Assembly (NCBI GenBank): GCA_030323885.1
Contig: JASIRB010000205.1
Span: 170,955-234,954 of the forward strand
Length of the DNA stretch: 64,000 nucleotides
Direction: 5' to 3'
Source: Branchipolynoe longqiensis
Taxonomy: Eukaryota; Annelida; Polychaeta; Phyllodocida; Polynoidae
The position numbers and the translations under genes are program-made. The notes under the pieces were generated by a model that was given only the letters and a program-made list of their open reading frames with translations, was not told the origin of the DNA and did no database searches. Positions 40,386 through 51,255 of the stretch are shown here, piece by piece; position 1 is the first letter of the stretch; every line of letters starts with the position of its first letter.

Positions 40386-40957
40386 TCGAGAAACTCTAAC
40401 TGGAATGGTGATGTCATCATTCCAGTCAAACAAAGGTTAAATCAATCCAAGCAAAAAAACAGATAACCATCCTGCAAGCGAAGCTCAAATAAGTTCAACC
40501 AGAAACATGACGTCATCAATCCAGTCAAAAAAGGTCAAATGAGTTCAACCAAAAACATCTGTCCATCCTGCAAGCGAAGGTCAAATGAGTTCAATCAATA
40601 ACAGATGGCCGTCCTGCAAGGTAGAACAGTGACGTCATCATTCCAGTCAAAAAGGTCAAATGAGTTCAACCTAAAATCCTGCAAACATGCAATGGGTAGA
40701 GCAATGACCTCATCATTCCAGTCAAAAAGGTCAAATGAGTTCAACCTGAACAGTGAAGTCATCATTCCAGTCAAAAAGGTCAAATGAGTTCAACCTAAAA
40801 TCCTGCAAACATGCAACGGGTCATCTAAGGTCACTGATGGGCATTGTCCCGCGGTGGCAAACACGCAATGGGTCATTTAAGGTCATTGTACTGCGTCGGT
40901 TCTCTGACGTGGGACGATTACGTAATATGGACCCATATCGGTCCTCCTATTACTACT
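40386..40957 (-). repeat. Polinton right terminal inverted repeat
   Basis: Inverted match of the left repeat, with the same ~50-bp internal units. Two TGACGTCA palindromes (40508-40515, 40630-40637) are kept; others have decayed to TGACCTCA or TGAAGTCA. Confidence 0.92.
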
Positions 40958-40963
40958 TTCATT
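40958..40963. repeat. Right target-site duplication of the Polinton (TTCATT)
   Basis: Exact copy of 5737-5742, directly after the terminal ACTACT. Confidence 0.9.
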
Positions 40964-41096
40964 GCAGCATTTATCCTGAAACAAGGCGTGTGAATTTAAT
41001 CACATAACGACTGTTCACCTCTCATCAGACTGTCCTATGCAAATAAATTAGTGATCATAATTATTTAACAATGGAATGTTATGTTCACATTTGTAG

Positions 41097-44000
41097 GTGT
41101 GCTACCTGACTATGAAATGCCTACAGTGACTTCCAGAAGTTCTCATATTGCGAACTACGTCCAATTGTTCACAGGTCTAACTACAACGCGTCATGGGAAA
41201 CTAAATGCCATCAGCATCTATGCAAAAGGCAGTCTCCCATTTCATGTTGACCTATGGAAGCCGATAAATCCAGCTGGTGATTATGAACTGTTCTACACCA
41301 AACAAATTCCAGTGACACGTCCAGGAGAACTAACAGTGGTCATCAGAGAGAGTGTTACTATTGAGCCAGGTCTGGCACTTGGCATACACAGCCTTACAAA
41401 TGGACAAGTAACTCTGCAAATGGGGAAATTATTTGCCAATGAACGTGCCTATAACACGACAGTTTGGCCATACGACTCAACAACTCAATGGACAATTGGC
41501 GTTTCTAGAGTCAGCGTTTTCCCTATGAGAAAAGATATGCATGCAGTCAGGGTCCCATCACTCAGTCTCGCAATAGGTCCTGCATCAACACTACCTACAG
41601 GTAACTTTCATATAACTCTAATGCAAAATAAGAAAATGTATGAATAAGAGCAGAAAGGCTAGCATCCTCACTTACTTGCATTAAGAAATACCAGAGGTGT
41701 ATAAATGTATTCACATTCTCTGGTAATACTAATAATAGTCTCATTATTTTCACAGTGTCCACACTGGGTTCCAGTGGTTCTATGCTACTGCTACCAAAGC
41801 CCTATGACTTGGTTTACAATATATCCATGTAGGCACCCCCAGCTCAGATTCTGGAATGGAGAGCTCTATCAAAGCGACAATAGGGAATCCTAAAGGCAGC
41901 ATTCTCAGTCAATGTCTAGACAAGTTGACCAGTGACATCACTGCCACAATATACTCACACTTAAGAATGGTCTGGCTGAAAAATATAGAAGAAGAGGAGT
42001 ACCATTTTACATAGTCATAGAATTCGGTAGAGCAATACTTGATTGAAATGGTCATCGATGGTTCCCTGCCTACCTGCACTAGGTTACACTACTTGTTTTG
42101 TAAAGCAGTTGTGCACAATATGCTATTGGTCTCCTATTGGTATTGGCAGTAGAAATAGATGGAAAGGCTGAATGAAATGGTTGCCCATCTTTATCATGTC
42201 AGTGTGCTGTCTTACATGTGGAATAATTTACTGTGGTGTTTTCATTTAGTCTTTATGGCTTTAAAAAAGTGAATAAAAACAAACAATAATAATAAGCAAC
42301 AGCAAAGAAAAACAACAAAGCGGTGTTTCAAAAGCATTTTGCTGAAATTCAAATATATTTTCTGTATTAGGTTTTAGTAGTATTAGTCTTTCATAATGAT
42401 GTAATGTTTTGATTATTGAACTGAAACAAGCAATAACTAGCCTCTCTTCTTGACAGCCAACCCAAGCCTGGCCACGGCCATCGTCGATGGGCTCCTCAGG
42501 GATGGTGGCATCCCACTCTTTGATGGCTCCCTGACTACGTGCCTCAACCTGATCTATCCCGGCATGTTCCCACCTATCACCACACTCCGGACTCCAAGGT
42601 GGGCAGAGCAGTAGATTCTCATAAAAATTCCACATACAACACAAACACATAGCCAAAGTTGTAGTTGAGAGAAGACAGATGAGACTGGTGCATGGCTGCA
42701 AGCCTGCAACTCTCCGGTGTGTGCTTACTTAGGAGCATTTCATCAGTGGCCCAGAGTACTCAGGTGTCATCTCAAGTACACATACTTAATTTGATCCACT
42801 ACCGAATTGGGATGCCGTAAGATGTATACTTTACGTGAATATTTTATATTGCATAACAAAACATTCAAATCTAACAATATTAAGGTTGCATGGTCCAGTA
42901 GCTGTAAGTTTCTGTAACTTTGCTTGGATAAATATATTAGATTTGAGCGATATAATCTACCTTACATTAATTTGAAGAGACGTTTATTTTAATTGGCTAA
43001 TATTGAAGATATTTTAAGTGTAAACATGCCAAATTAATCTGGGCGGGCATGTAAAAACTCTAACACCATAACCTTCAACAGTAACAGGTTCTATTAAAAC
43101 GACATGGTATTCCATTCTATACCCCAAAAAATGCTTAATAAGTGCTTTGATTCTTGAAATATAATTTAGGATCATGCAGCTTTAACTGTATTGCACTTAT
43201 AATTACTAAGAATAGCCATGAGGTACTCAGTGTAATGGCATTGGAAAAATGAATCACTACCTGTTGGGTAGAAAATGAAATAACTCATTCAGGGACATCA
43301 CACAAGGAAGGGATAGATGGAATTACATGGGATATAATGCACAGTAAAAGGAATTTAAATCACCTATTTCTCCAAGTAGGCTTTATGATACTATTCTAAT
43401 ATGGTATTTGTGAATAAGTAAAGTTGTTTTGGGGAAGTAAGCTGCCCTTTTAATTAGGTTGAGTAAGCAGGGCATATTTGTTATATATGGAAATTTGTTG
43501 GAGTTTTACATCCAAACACCAGTTATGGTCATAACAGCATAGACACCGAATTGTGCCAGTGCACTCTCTCCTACTAAGACTGATATCAGACTAGCCAGGC
43601 TGCATAGTGGGTTTTTCTGTTGGTTTTTGTTGTTGGTGGGTTTTTTTTAATAAAGGGGCTATTTTGTTATATCTGAATAGATGCAGAAATAATCAAACCG
43701 GTTAAGTTTTGAACACTTATTATATACTCTCTGCAGCTTAATTTGTCAGGGATCCGACGAAAAAGTGCTGGGGTAATGATTGTGGGTGCACAGGGGTGGA
43801 AACAATGAGGGAGCAAATACAAAGGAAGACTGTAATTCGAGTAGGTTTGCGCCGAATGTGGGTCACTGGACTGTGTGTGTGGGAGGGGGATAGGTGCTTA
43901 GTCGGGCACACTTAGTAAAGTGACGGTTAAGCAAGCTCTGCTCCCTGAATCAACCACAATTTGAAATTATGCTCCAATTAGTGCACCAGTATCTGAGTTA

Positions 44001-44566
44001 GATATGTAGGTTCAATTTCAAATTTGATGTATCATGCAAAATAAATTTTGGTCTGCCAGTCAAAATTCTGATCCGATAGACTTCAGCAGAAACAGGTTCT
44101 AATAAATGGCTTAGTATGATTAATTAGTACACCAGTATCTTAGTTGGATATGCAGGTTCTATTTCAAATCTAGATAGTGTTTGCTTTTGAAAATGTGTTG
44201 CTTTTATCAGACTATGCCGCTTTTAATCTCAAATTCATTTATCAATCAACCTGTTTTATTACTTAGCCAACATACATGTTTGTGTGATCTAGGCTGACTT
44301 CGGGACCGTTCACCATAAAAATCATGACACCGGCCGGAACAAGCATTCCAGGTTCTGCTATCTTCAAAGTGTTCATCGGAAATTTGATCACAGGTGACAT
44401 CATGCCCCAGTTCAGGCAGTTCGTGAACTGTCACCGGCAAGGAGCCAAAATGTGGTTTGACTGCCACTGTGAAGCTGCGTGTGTAGTTTACATCCGGCTC
44501 AGGTTCAACGTTTCAATAATAGGCTTAGTTAGACAGGTGTCAGTATGTGAGATAACTGGTCTGTAA
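41097..44566 (+). CDS. Host gene of unknown family, three exons, partial
   Basis: Three exons join in phase. They are 41097-41600 (acceptor CATTTGTAG, donor ACAG|GTAACT), 42457-42598 (acceptor CTTGACAG, donor CCAAG|GTGGGC) and 44293 onward (acceptor GTGATCTAG) to a stop at 44566, unless a donor near 44395 or 44512 is used. Exon 1 holds a well-formed domain: SSHIANYVQLFTGLTTTRHG, LNAISIYAKGSLPFHVDLWK and ESVTIEPGLALGIHSLTNG. Exon 2 has ATAIVDGLLRDGGIPLFDG. Exon 3 has GPFTIKIMTPAGTSIPGSA, then a Cys/His-rich WFDCHCEAACVVYIRLR. The start lies upstream and is unknown. It may be an extracellular beta-sandwich protein, but no family is recognised. The Polinton ends 139 bp upstream of exon 1. Confidence 0.5.
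41601..42456. other. Intron of the host gene
   Basis: No gene or clear repeat is seen. The sequence lies between donor GTAACT and acceptor CTTGACAG. Confidence 0.4.
42599..44292. other. Intron of the host gene with internal repeats
   Basis: A phrase AGTATCTGAGTTAGATATG with flanks occurs at ~43988 and ~44133 (about 150 bp apart) as a diverged direct repeat, with a related piece near 43080. A SINE-tail-like GTTGGAGTTTTACATCCAAAC lies at ~43500. No gene is seen. Confidence 0.4.
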
Positions 44567-45000
44567 CTACCTGCGAAATGCTCATCTGTACAGTCTATTT
44601 AACTGTTCAGTGTTGGTTAATGAATCACATGCAGAGGTGTCATGAAGATAAGAATGTCGGTAGAGAGATCTCCCTAATACACACATCATGAATAGGGAGA
44701 AATAGCATGGCTGAAGGGGTTGGAGCGGGGTGCAGGAGGAAGTGCGCTCACAGGGATAGGTGTGGAACGTTTTGAGAAAAGTGATGCAAAATGGTGCATT
44801 CTGACAATAAATATGTGTAAAATAAAATAAAACAAATAACCGAAAACGATTCTTTGGTGGGAAATTACCAAATTAAAAGTGGGAAGTCAGAAGATTGGGG
44901 TTCTTTTGCTATATTTTAGAGCAATCTCGCAATAAATGGGGAGTCTTGGCACCTCTGCAATTAATTCAGTCTTCAAGTCTAAAATATATCTGACCATAAC
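44567..45000. other. Non-coding
   Basis: No protein-like frame, RNA or repeat is recognised. Confidence 0.35.
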
Positions 45001-45002
45001 AT

Positions 45003-45305
45003 AATGTTCTTGACAAAGAGTATCAGACGTAGTGGTCAAATCGGTAAAGTGCAGGCTTCAAACCAATGATTTATCAAATTGATACTTGTCACTACTAGCT
45101 TGACACTCAACATTAATTGGATAGGACAATGACTGGTTAGCACAGTATCAGGATAATGTGACTGTGTGGGATATCGGGTCATTGTGCCAGCGGCCTGGTC
45201 TCCCAGTGGAGCAGCACTATGAAGTCACCATGAGTGTCACAAGTCAGTACCCATCTTAATATGATATGACCTTATATGTTTCTAGGTCATAAAGCAAACA
45301 ACAAA
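45003..45305 (+). mobile_element. tRNA-related SINE, family A
   Basis: The 5' part (GTAGTGGTCAAATCGGTAAA) resembles a tRNA-like A box. The body contains GCCTGGTCTCCCAGTGGAGC and ATGAAGTCACCATGAGTGTC, and the 3' end is CATAAAGCAAACAACAA. Inverted copies of the body lie inside the pogo-like element at 51427-51610 and 51870-52060. Confidence 0.55.
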
Positions 45306-45371
45306 GAGCAGCTGGTTGGTGTGCTGTGGTTGGTCTGCTGCTGTAGGTGTGCTGCTTCATACTCATAGTGA

Positions 45372-45615
45372 AGTTACCGAGCACGGTGGCCGAATCGGTA
45401 GAGTTTGGGCCTTGCGTGCAGGAGATCGGGAGTTTGGTTCCTGGTCAGTTCAAATGAATGACTTATAAAATTGATGCTTGTCGCTTCCTAGCCTGGTGCT
45501 TTGCATTAATAGGATGGGGCAAGGACTGCTTAGCTCAGTGTGCAGATAATGTGACTGAGTGGGCTATGGGATAATTGTGGCAGTGGCCTGATAAAACTCC
45601 AACATCCAACCAACC
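45372..45615 (+). mobile_element. tRNA-related SINE, family A relative
   Basis: Begins GGTGGCCGAATCGGTAGAGT and has a B-box-like GGTTCCTGG. Its body is similar to the SINE just upstream (AAATTGATGCTTGTCGC, GATAATGTGACTGAGTGGGC), but the 3' end is AAAACTCCAACATCCAAC. Confidence 0.55.
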
Positions 45616-45718
45616 AGAGTGAAGTCGAACTATTTGTACTTAGGCAGAAAATTGTCATTCCGGAAATTATTGTATGGGTGAATGAGAGGCAGTTTTTTTA
45701 TTCACCTTATCACTGTCG

Positions 45719-45860
45719 GGAGCCTAGATAGACTAATGGTTAGGACACTCGCTCCTATATAGCAGAAATCTAGGTTCAAGTCTTACTCTGGGCATTATGT
45801 TTCCATTTGTTGCAACACCTCCATAACAGATGCATGCATATTACAAGACGCTGGAGCACT
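45719..45860 (+). mobile_element. tRNA-derived SINE head or tRNA pseudogene
   Basis: TAGACTAATGGTTAGGACAC resembles a tRNA A box/D arm, and GGTTCAAGTCTTACTCTGG resembles a B box/T arm, at tRNA-like spacing. The arms do not pair well enough for a working tRNA. Confidence 0.45.
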
Positions 45861-46104
45861 CAGCCCCTTTACCAAATCAACCCTGTCGATTCAACTCTTC
45901 CTTCATTTCACTATTCTTAGATATATATTGGACGCAATGACATGCATTTTCTCAATCCATTTCCTAGTTATCTGTCACATTGTTTTCCACTTGAGTAGCA
46001 TCGGCAGTGGGCCAACTATGTTGGATTTCGCTGATATGTAAATGACTAAACTTATATACTTGCATTCTCAGCACAAATCACTCTATCCTGGCAATTTGTT
46101 GAGT

Positions 46105-47429
46105 CCCAGACAGCACACAGTCGTCGGCCCGACGGCGGCCCAACGGCGGCCGCTCCGGCGGCCCGACGGTGGAAAACGCCGTCGGGCCGACGTTGTTTTG
46201 TCCAACCTCCCGCCGTCGGGGCGACGGCGGCTGCCGCCGTCGGGCCGACGGCACAGCCGCCGTCGCCCCGACGGCGTCGGGGCGACGGCGGCTGCCGCCG
46301 TTGGGCCGACGGCGACAAACGCCGTCGGGCCGACGTTGTTTTGTCCAACGTCCCACCGTCGACCCGACGGCGTTTGTCGCCGTCGGGTCGACGGCGACAA
46401 ACGCCGTCGAGTCGACGGTGGGATAATAAATTACAAGTTATTTGTTCAAATAGAACGCTGTCCAAGTCCAACGATCGCACGTGTTGTGCTGGCAACTCGA
46501 GCCGGCGACTCGAGTCAGGTGGCGATTCGAAGCAAAGAAACCTTATCGGATGATTCAAATCGTATTAACACGAATAATTCCACTAATACTTCGTAATAAA
46601 TTACAAAACTTTTACAGAATAATCTAAACATATTAATAAACAAACGTCTTAAATAATTCCTTTAAATTCCTCCGATTTCTGGCGTTATTTGTTCAAATAG
46701 AACGCTGTCCAACGATCGCACGTGTTGTGCTGGCAAATCGAAGTAAACAAACCGTATCGGATGATTCAAATCGTATTAACACGAATAATTCCACTAATAC
46801 TTCGTAATAAATTACAAAACTTTTACAAAATAATCTAAACATATTAATAAACATACCTGTTAAATGATTCCTTAAAATTCCGGGTATTTCTGGAGTTATT
46901 GGTAGAAAAAGAACACTGATCAACAATCGCACGTGGTCCGCGGGCGACTCGAGCCGGAATCCAAATTTAAAGAACTGCGCATGCGCGGCGCACTACCGTC
47001 GGCTCGACGGTGGCTCGACGGTGGACCAGACGTGGAAAATGAAGGCAAACCTGCGGCGGCCCACCACCGTCGGGCCGACGATGGCCCGACGGTGACTCAA
47101 AAGTGGAAAGGGATTGAACCCTAACGTCAGAATACCACCGGCGGCCCGACGGTGGCCCAACGGCTCAAAAGTGGAAATTTGGATTGAACCCAAACGTCGG
47201 AAACCGCCGTCGGGCCGACGAAGGCCCGACGGTGAATCAAAAGTGGAAAGGGATTGAACCCTAACGTCGGAAATCAACCGGCGGCCCGACGGTGGCTCAA
47301 AAGTGGAAAGGGATTGATTCCCAACGTCGGAAATCCACCGGTGGCCCGACGGCGGCCCGACGGTGGAAAGTCGATCGCGACGGTGCGACCAACAGCCGAC
47401 GTCGGCCCGACGGCTGTGTGCTATCTGGG
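46105..47429. mobile_element. Non-autonomous DNA transposon built of CCGTCGG palindromes
   Basis: The ends are CCCAGACAGCACACAGTCG on the left and, inverted on the right, CGGCTGTGTGCTATCTGGG: 15-16 bp with two mismatches. Both arms (46125-46430 and 46985-47420) are packed with variants of CCGTCGGGCCGACGG. The AT-rich centre contains about three ~240-bp repeats starting GTTATTTGTTCAAATAGAACG (46437, 46684, 46894). The right arm repeats AAAGTGGAAAGGGATTGAAC. No transposase or clear target duplication was found. Long frames across it on both strands are repeat products. Confidence 0.65.
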
Positions 47430-47737
47430 GTGCAACTAGCTGCTGTGTTAGTGTGTCTACCACTAGCACGGCCATTACTTTGAGTGCCCGAATGGGGCCG
47501 GCCAACAATTTCATGCACAGAGGACCAGCAAAATACGTCACAGGCATCAGGTTCATCACACAACCCACCCAAAATCAGATAATCGGCACAAAGAGGGGAA
47601 TGGTGGTCATTAGGGGAAACTGGAGTCAGATAGGCAGCACAATTTGCCAAACGCTAAGATCTAACTGAACGTCAGTATGGTGATCCCGGTCCACCGATAA
47701 TCCCTAGTCTTTTGAGCACTTGCTCCTAATGTGCCCC
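47430..47737. other. Unassigned sequence
   Basis: A plus-strand frame reads GPANNFMHRGPAKYVTGIRF then QNQIIGTKRGMVVIRGNWSQ. It looks somewhat protein-like but has no recognised family. Confidence 0.3.
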
Positions 47738-48244
47738 TTACAGCCGCACCCGGGAACACCAGTGTCCGTGACTGCAAGTGTGGTCCTCCCTACTGCAGCC
47801 CTCCTCCTTGTTGAAAGAGAAGCAGGGCTTCTTCCCATCCTTTGTGAATAGCTGCCTAGAACGACTAGGGCCCCCCCTACCTTGCACAGTGCTGACCGTG
47901 CCCCCCTGTTTTCTCATAAATTCGAAAGCATAGTATTTGAGGGCCACCTCGGGGTTGCCTGAGGAGAATGCCTCATAGCCCTCAAATACTGCCAGCTTCC
48001 GGATTGCCTGGTCATAGTTCACATGGGTCCTTTCTATAAAGGTGCCTGACTTTGCCTTCCCCGCGATGTAGCCTAGATGTTTTAGGATACACAATAGCTT
48101 ATCACCGTCGGTCTCCTTGGAGGCCACAACCCAATTTACAGTGGCCTCCATAAGTTCAAATGGTGTGAGCTTCTTCACATCCTTACCGTCCACGACATAT
48201 CTACGCAAAGACCACTTACTTCTCGCTTTGCGTTCTCTGTCCAT
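47738..48244 (-). pseudogene. gag: DIRS-type gag fragment
   Basis: Read from 48244: ARSKWSLRRYVVDGKDVKK, then ELMEATVNWVVASKETDGDK, YDQAIRKLAVFEGYEAFSSG and VALKYYAFEFMRKQGG. The C-terminus has a zinc-binding cluster (KPCFSFNKEEGCSREDH, C-x3-H). It is homologous to the relic at 331-1340 (RSKWSLKRFTVGKKDISK). Upstream to ~48560 is an Arg-rich decayed reading. Its orientation is opposite to the RT relic at 49388-50579, so the copy is rearranged or the two come from separate insertions. Confidence 0.6.
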
Positions 48245-48560
48245 GGTGCGGTGGGAGGAGGAGCTTGAACTCGATGCCCGATGTCAATAGCGGTGTCTCC
48301 TTCTGTCGTGAGACGGTGAACGCCGCCTGGATGTACTCCGCCCCCGCAAGCGCCTGCTGCTTGTACTCCGGTCCTTCGTCCTCTTATGAGACTGGTCCAT
48401 CGTCCGCCTCATCCTCCGATCCAAGGTGAGGCTCATCACGTCGTCCTCCAGTTCCCGTTCAGCATTTTGTTGGGCCCAGATTTTGTGGCGATCGTGTCGT
48501 TCGCTTTGCCGACTCCTGAGCCTGACAAGTGCCGTTGACTAGTTCAGGATGCACTAGTCT

Positions 48561-49108
48561 GCAGTAAGCGCAATAGTCCTTTGGCATTGCCGGCCGTAGA
48601 AAGTGTTTGTAGAAATAACCAGGGAGGTGTAGCCGGTGGTAATGAAGAGTGATACCAATGTATTCACAGGAGTATCCGCAGTAGAAGATTTGAAATGCGA
48701 GAGCCTAAAGCTACACTGCCCGGATGGAATGAACTAATGCGGCCAGCAGACGCCTGCCGTAGGGGAGCTGCCACTCAACTACGCGAACCACGGCCCAGAT
48801 GCCGGCTGTATGCCACAATGCCCGTTAATTGTTAGTAACTGGCTCTCTTTGGCCTGGGTGGAAGGGAATGTGCATGTTTCTGCCTCTGATAAACTTAATC
48901 CTTCTTGTGAACCTATTCAATTGATTGTTTCATTGGCTTGTATGAAAGACGTCTGTACATCTATGCATTATATAGGCCCCAATAGGGCGCAGTTCAGATA
49001 ATGTTGTATTGCTTGCGAATGTTTCATTAGAGGCGATGTAGTCTACGACTGGGAGTTTGTATTATAATGGGCCCTGTTTGGGTTCAAGGTCATGAACCCA
49101 ACTTGCCT
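48561..49108. other. Non-coding
   Basis: No feature is recognised. Some of it may be flanking DIRS sequence. Confidence 0.3.
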
Positions 49109-49340
49109 GGGCCGCGTTCAGGGTGTGTCTTGGGAGACGTCTGGGCGATGCTTTTTGGCTTATTTCCGTTCAGGGTGCGTCTTGGAGATGTCTCGGAGAC
49201 ACCTACTATTTCAGACAGGAGATGAAAAGCGCCTCGAAAATGGACGCCGTATTCTGTGGGTTCAGCCAATCACAGCACAGCTGTTCCATTGGAAATGGCC
49301 GCCGCCTATGGGGGCGGCCATTTACAATGTCTCATATGAC
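49109..49340. mobile_element. Truncated GGCCGCGTTCAG-family MITE
   Basis: GGCCGCGTTCAGGGTGTGTC through GATGCTTTTTGGCTTATTTC and AAATGGCCGCC match the reverse complement of 1442-1779. The other end is not found. It lies between DIRS gag and RT relics, as the first copy lies in a DIRS relic. Confidence 0.5.
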
Positions 49341-49387
49341 ATTGTAAATGTCCCTGGTCAGCTACTCTGCTTCCTTTAGGCCCGTTC

Positions 49388-50579
49388 GAGACCATGCCGA
49401 GAAGGAGTTTATCGATAAAAAAACTTTGCGCTGAGCTGAGCTGTGGTTACATAACTCGCACGGATTCCTCGCCAATCTGTACCCATAATGGTTTTGCTGT
49501 ACTTAAGTCGAGCGGCGAGGGGGTACGCACCATTATCGACTGTACCGAGCCAGCTGACTGGTCTGTAAACAATTTTGTTTACATATATTCTCATATCAAG
49601 GCATTGGCAATCTGGTGAAAAAACTTATACATGGGGATTATATTGCAACTGTAGACATCAAAGACGCTTATAGGGCCATTAATATCCACCCTAGACACTG
49701 CCCGAGACAGTCCATTAAATGGGACTTCGGTACGGGGCTGCTCCTGGAAATCTTTTCGATAATTATTTCTTTCGTCAAGCCCTTATATTTTTAATCATAT
49801 CTCCTACTTTGCGGTGCACTGTGGTAGGCTGGAAGGGGTAGACAGGTGTGTAAATTATTTAGATGATTTCGCTGTAACTTAGGCGATTTCGCGACAACTG
49901 TTTAACTAACCAGTGTAAAATTGCTGCTATCCTTCAGAGAATTGGGTTCTTTTTTAACTATCCTAAACTTCTGACCCCTGCCCAGTGTACCAGATTTCTG
50001 GGTATTGATATCGATAGTGTGCGTCTGCAGATCCGCCTCCCCATTGATAAAATTCTTAAACTAAAGTCGCAACTTTCTCTTTTTCTCTGCTAATACAAGG
50101 CTTCACGCAAGGACATGGAGAGGTTAGGCGGCCGCCTCAGCCATTGTGCCACAGTCGTCCGTGGTGGTCGCTCCTTCTCCACAAGGATCTATGTCTCGAT
50201 CCGGCAGCTGTGGAAACCCCTCTACAAATTCCACCTCAACGAGGAGTTCAGGTGTGAACTCAAATGGTGGCTTGACTATCTGGACACATTCAATGGGTAT
50301 GCCAAGATGCTGGGTTGTCATGCAGCTGCCGTCTCAGTCTACAGTGACACGTCAGATTGGGGTTTTGGAGCGACCCACTCGGACGACTGGCTGGTCGGCT
50401 TTCTCTCCCCAGATAAGCCTGACCTGGTGTCCAAGTCGGTCTTGAGGCACTCCGATTTTGAATTTTACAAATGGGGGATGGTGCTCTCTATCCGTAGATC
50501 TAAGACCATCCAGTTTGCTGTAAGGTGTTTGAGGCCCAGCGAGGTGCGTCATCGTAGTTCTATCAACTATTGTAATCAA
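49388..50579 (+). pseudogene. DIRS-type RT-RNase H relic fused to recombinase fragment
   Basis: Several frames give RT pieces: KSSGEGVRTIIDCTEPADW, ATVDIKDAYRAINIHP (motif A, Asp present), QSIKWDFGTGLLLE and a damaged LDDFAVT. From 50115 one frame gives MERLGGRLSHCATVVRGG, FRCELKWWLDYLDTFNGY and RNase H SVYSDTSDWGFGATHSDDW. This is followed immediately by recombinase residues VLRHSDFEFYKWGM and RRSKTIQFAVRCL. RNase H and the recombinase N-terminus are therefore joined by an internal deletion. Confidence 0.65.
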
Positions 50580-51039
50580 ATTATGTACCCACCACTTGCG
50601 TGTCTCATGCTATTCTTACATATATATATATTTTGTTGGATGATGTTGTATTGTAAACATTGTATGTTGTATTATATTATATTATATTATAAATATTTAT
50701 AAATTGATAGGGGTCATAAATGATCACGCATACGATGGAAATCTGATCAACACCATGGATAAACTGAATCGATGAGGGTAATCCCAATATTATTTTCTGA
50801 TAATTCATATTATAATCGATTTTTTTTCATGTGAATCTCCTACTTTTAACATTTTTGAAAGGTTATCATAAACACTAATGATGTCGGTAATGGTTATTTT
50901 TCAATGCTGCTGCTGAGTCTAACCAAATGCTGCTGATGTTTTGGTTTGTTAACATATGTACTACAGTAGTGATGTTTCGAGATCAACTGTCATGATATGA
51001 ATGAAAGAAAATTAGGAAAAGGAACTATTACATAACCAA
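50580..51039. other. AT-rich non-coding
   Basis: A (TATAT)n run at 50660-50700. No gene is seen. Confidence 0.4.
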
Positions 51040-51222
51040 ATTAATAAAGCATGTTTTTTTTATGGATTTGTGTGTGCATACACAACTTCCTATCTATGGA
51101 GTTGTGTGTGCATACACAACTCCATAGATATCCAGATATAATAAATGCTGTTTATTACATAAGGTCTTTTATTTGTTCCTTGTGTACAACCAAATCCATG
51201 AAGAAAAACATGATTTATTAAT
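51040..51222. mobile_element. Hairpin MITE
   Basis: The outer arms TTAATAAAGCATG..ATGGATTTG and CAAATCCATGAAG..CATGATTTATTAA are inverted. Nested inside is a near-perfect hairpin, ATCTATGGAGTTGTGTGTGC / ACACAACTCCATAGAT (51092-51130). No coding capacity. Confidence 0.55.
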
Positions 51223-51255
51223 ATATATATATATATAATATATATTATATATATA

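Larger units (their letters stand above)
5743..40957. mobile_element. Polinton/Maverick DNA transposon, 35,215 bp with nested insertions
   Basis: The element is bounded by inverted repeats that begin AGTAGTAATAGGAGGACC and by a perfect 6-bp duplication. It carries the family's hallmark genes: protein-primed PolB (32534-39196), FtsK/HerA-type packaging ATPase (31236-31931), capsid protein and integrase remnants (28975-29642), and a small basic protein (30691-31005). Subtracting the nested retroelements (about 4.5, 6.3 and 2.3 kb) leaves roughly 22 kb, near or slightly above usual full-length Polintons. PolB stops, a capsid-integrase deletion and missing protease show that this copy cannot move or make particles by itself. 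The host sequence it entered is unidentified. Confidence 0.93.

Noticed and set aside
5743..40957. An intact, mobile or particle-forming Polinton
   Set aside because: PolB has several stops, integrase and capsid are truncated, and no protease or penton gene was found.
45719..45800. A functional tRNA gene
   Set aside because: A and B boxes are recognisable, but acceptor and anticodon stems do not pair. Better explained as a SINE head.
46042..47568. Several Arg/Arg/Pro frames on both strands
   Set aside because: Products of the CCGTCGG palindromes, equally open on both strands.
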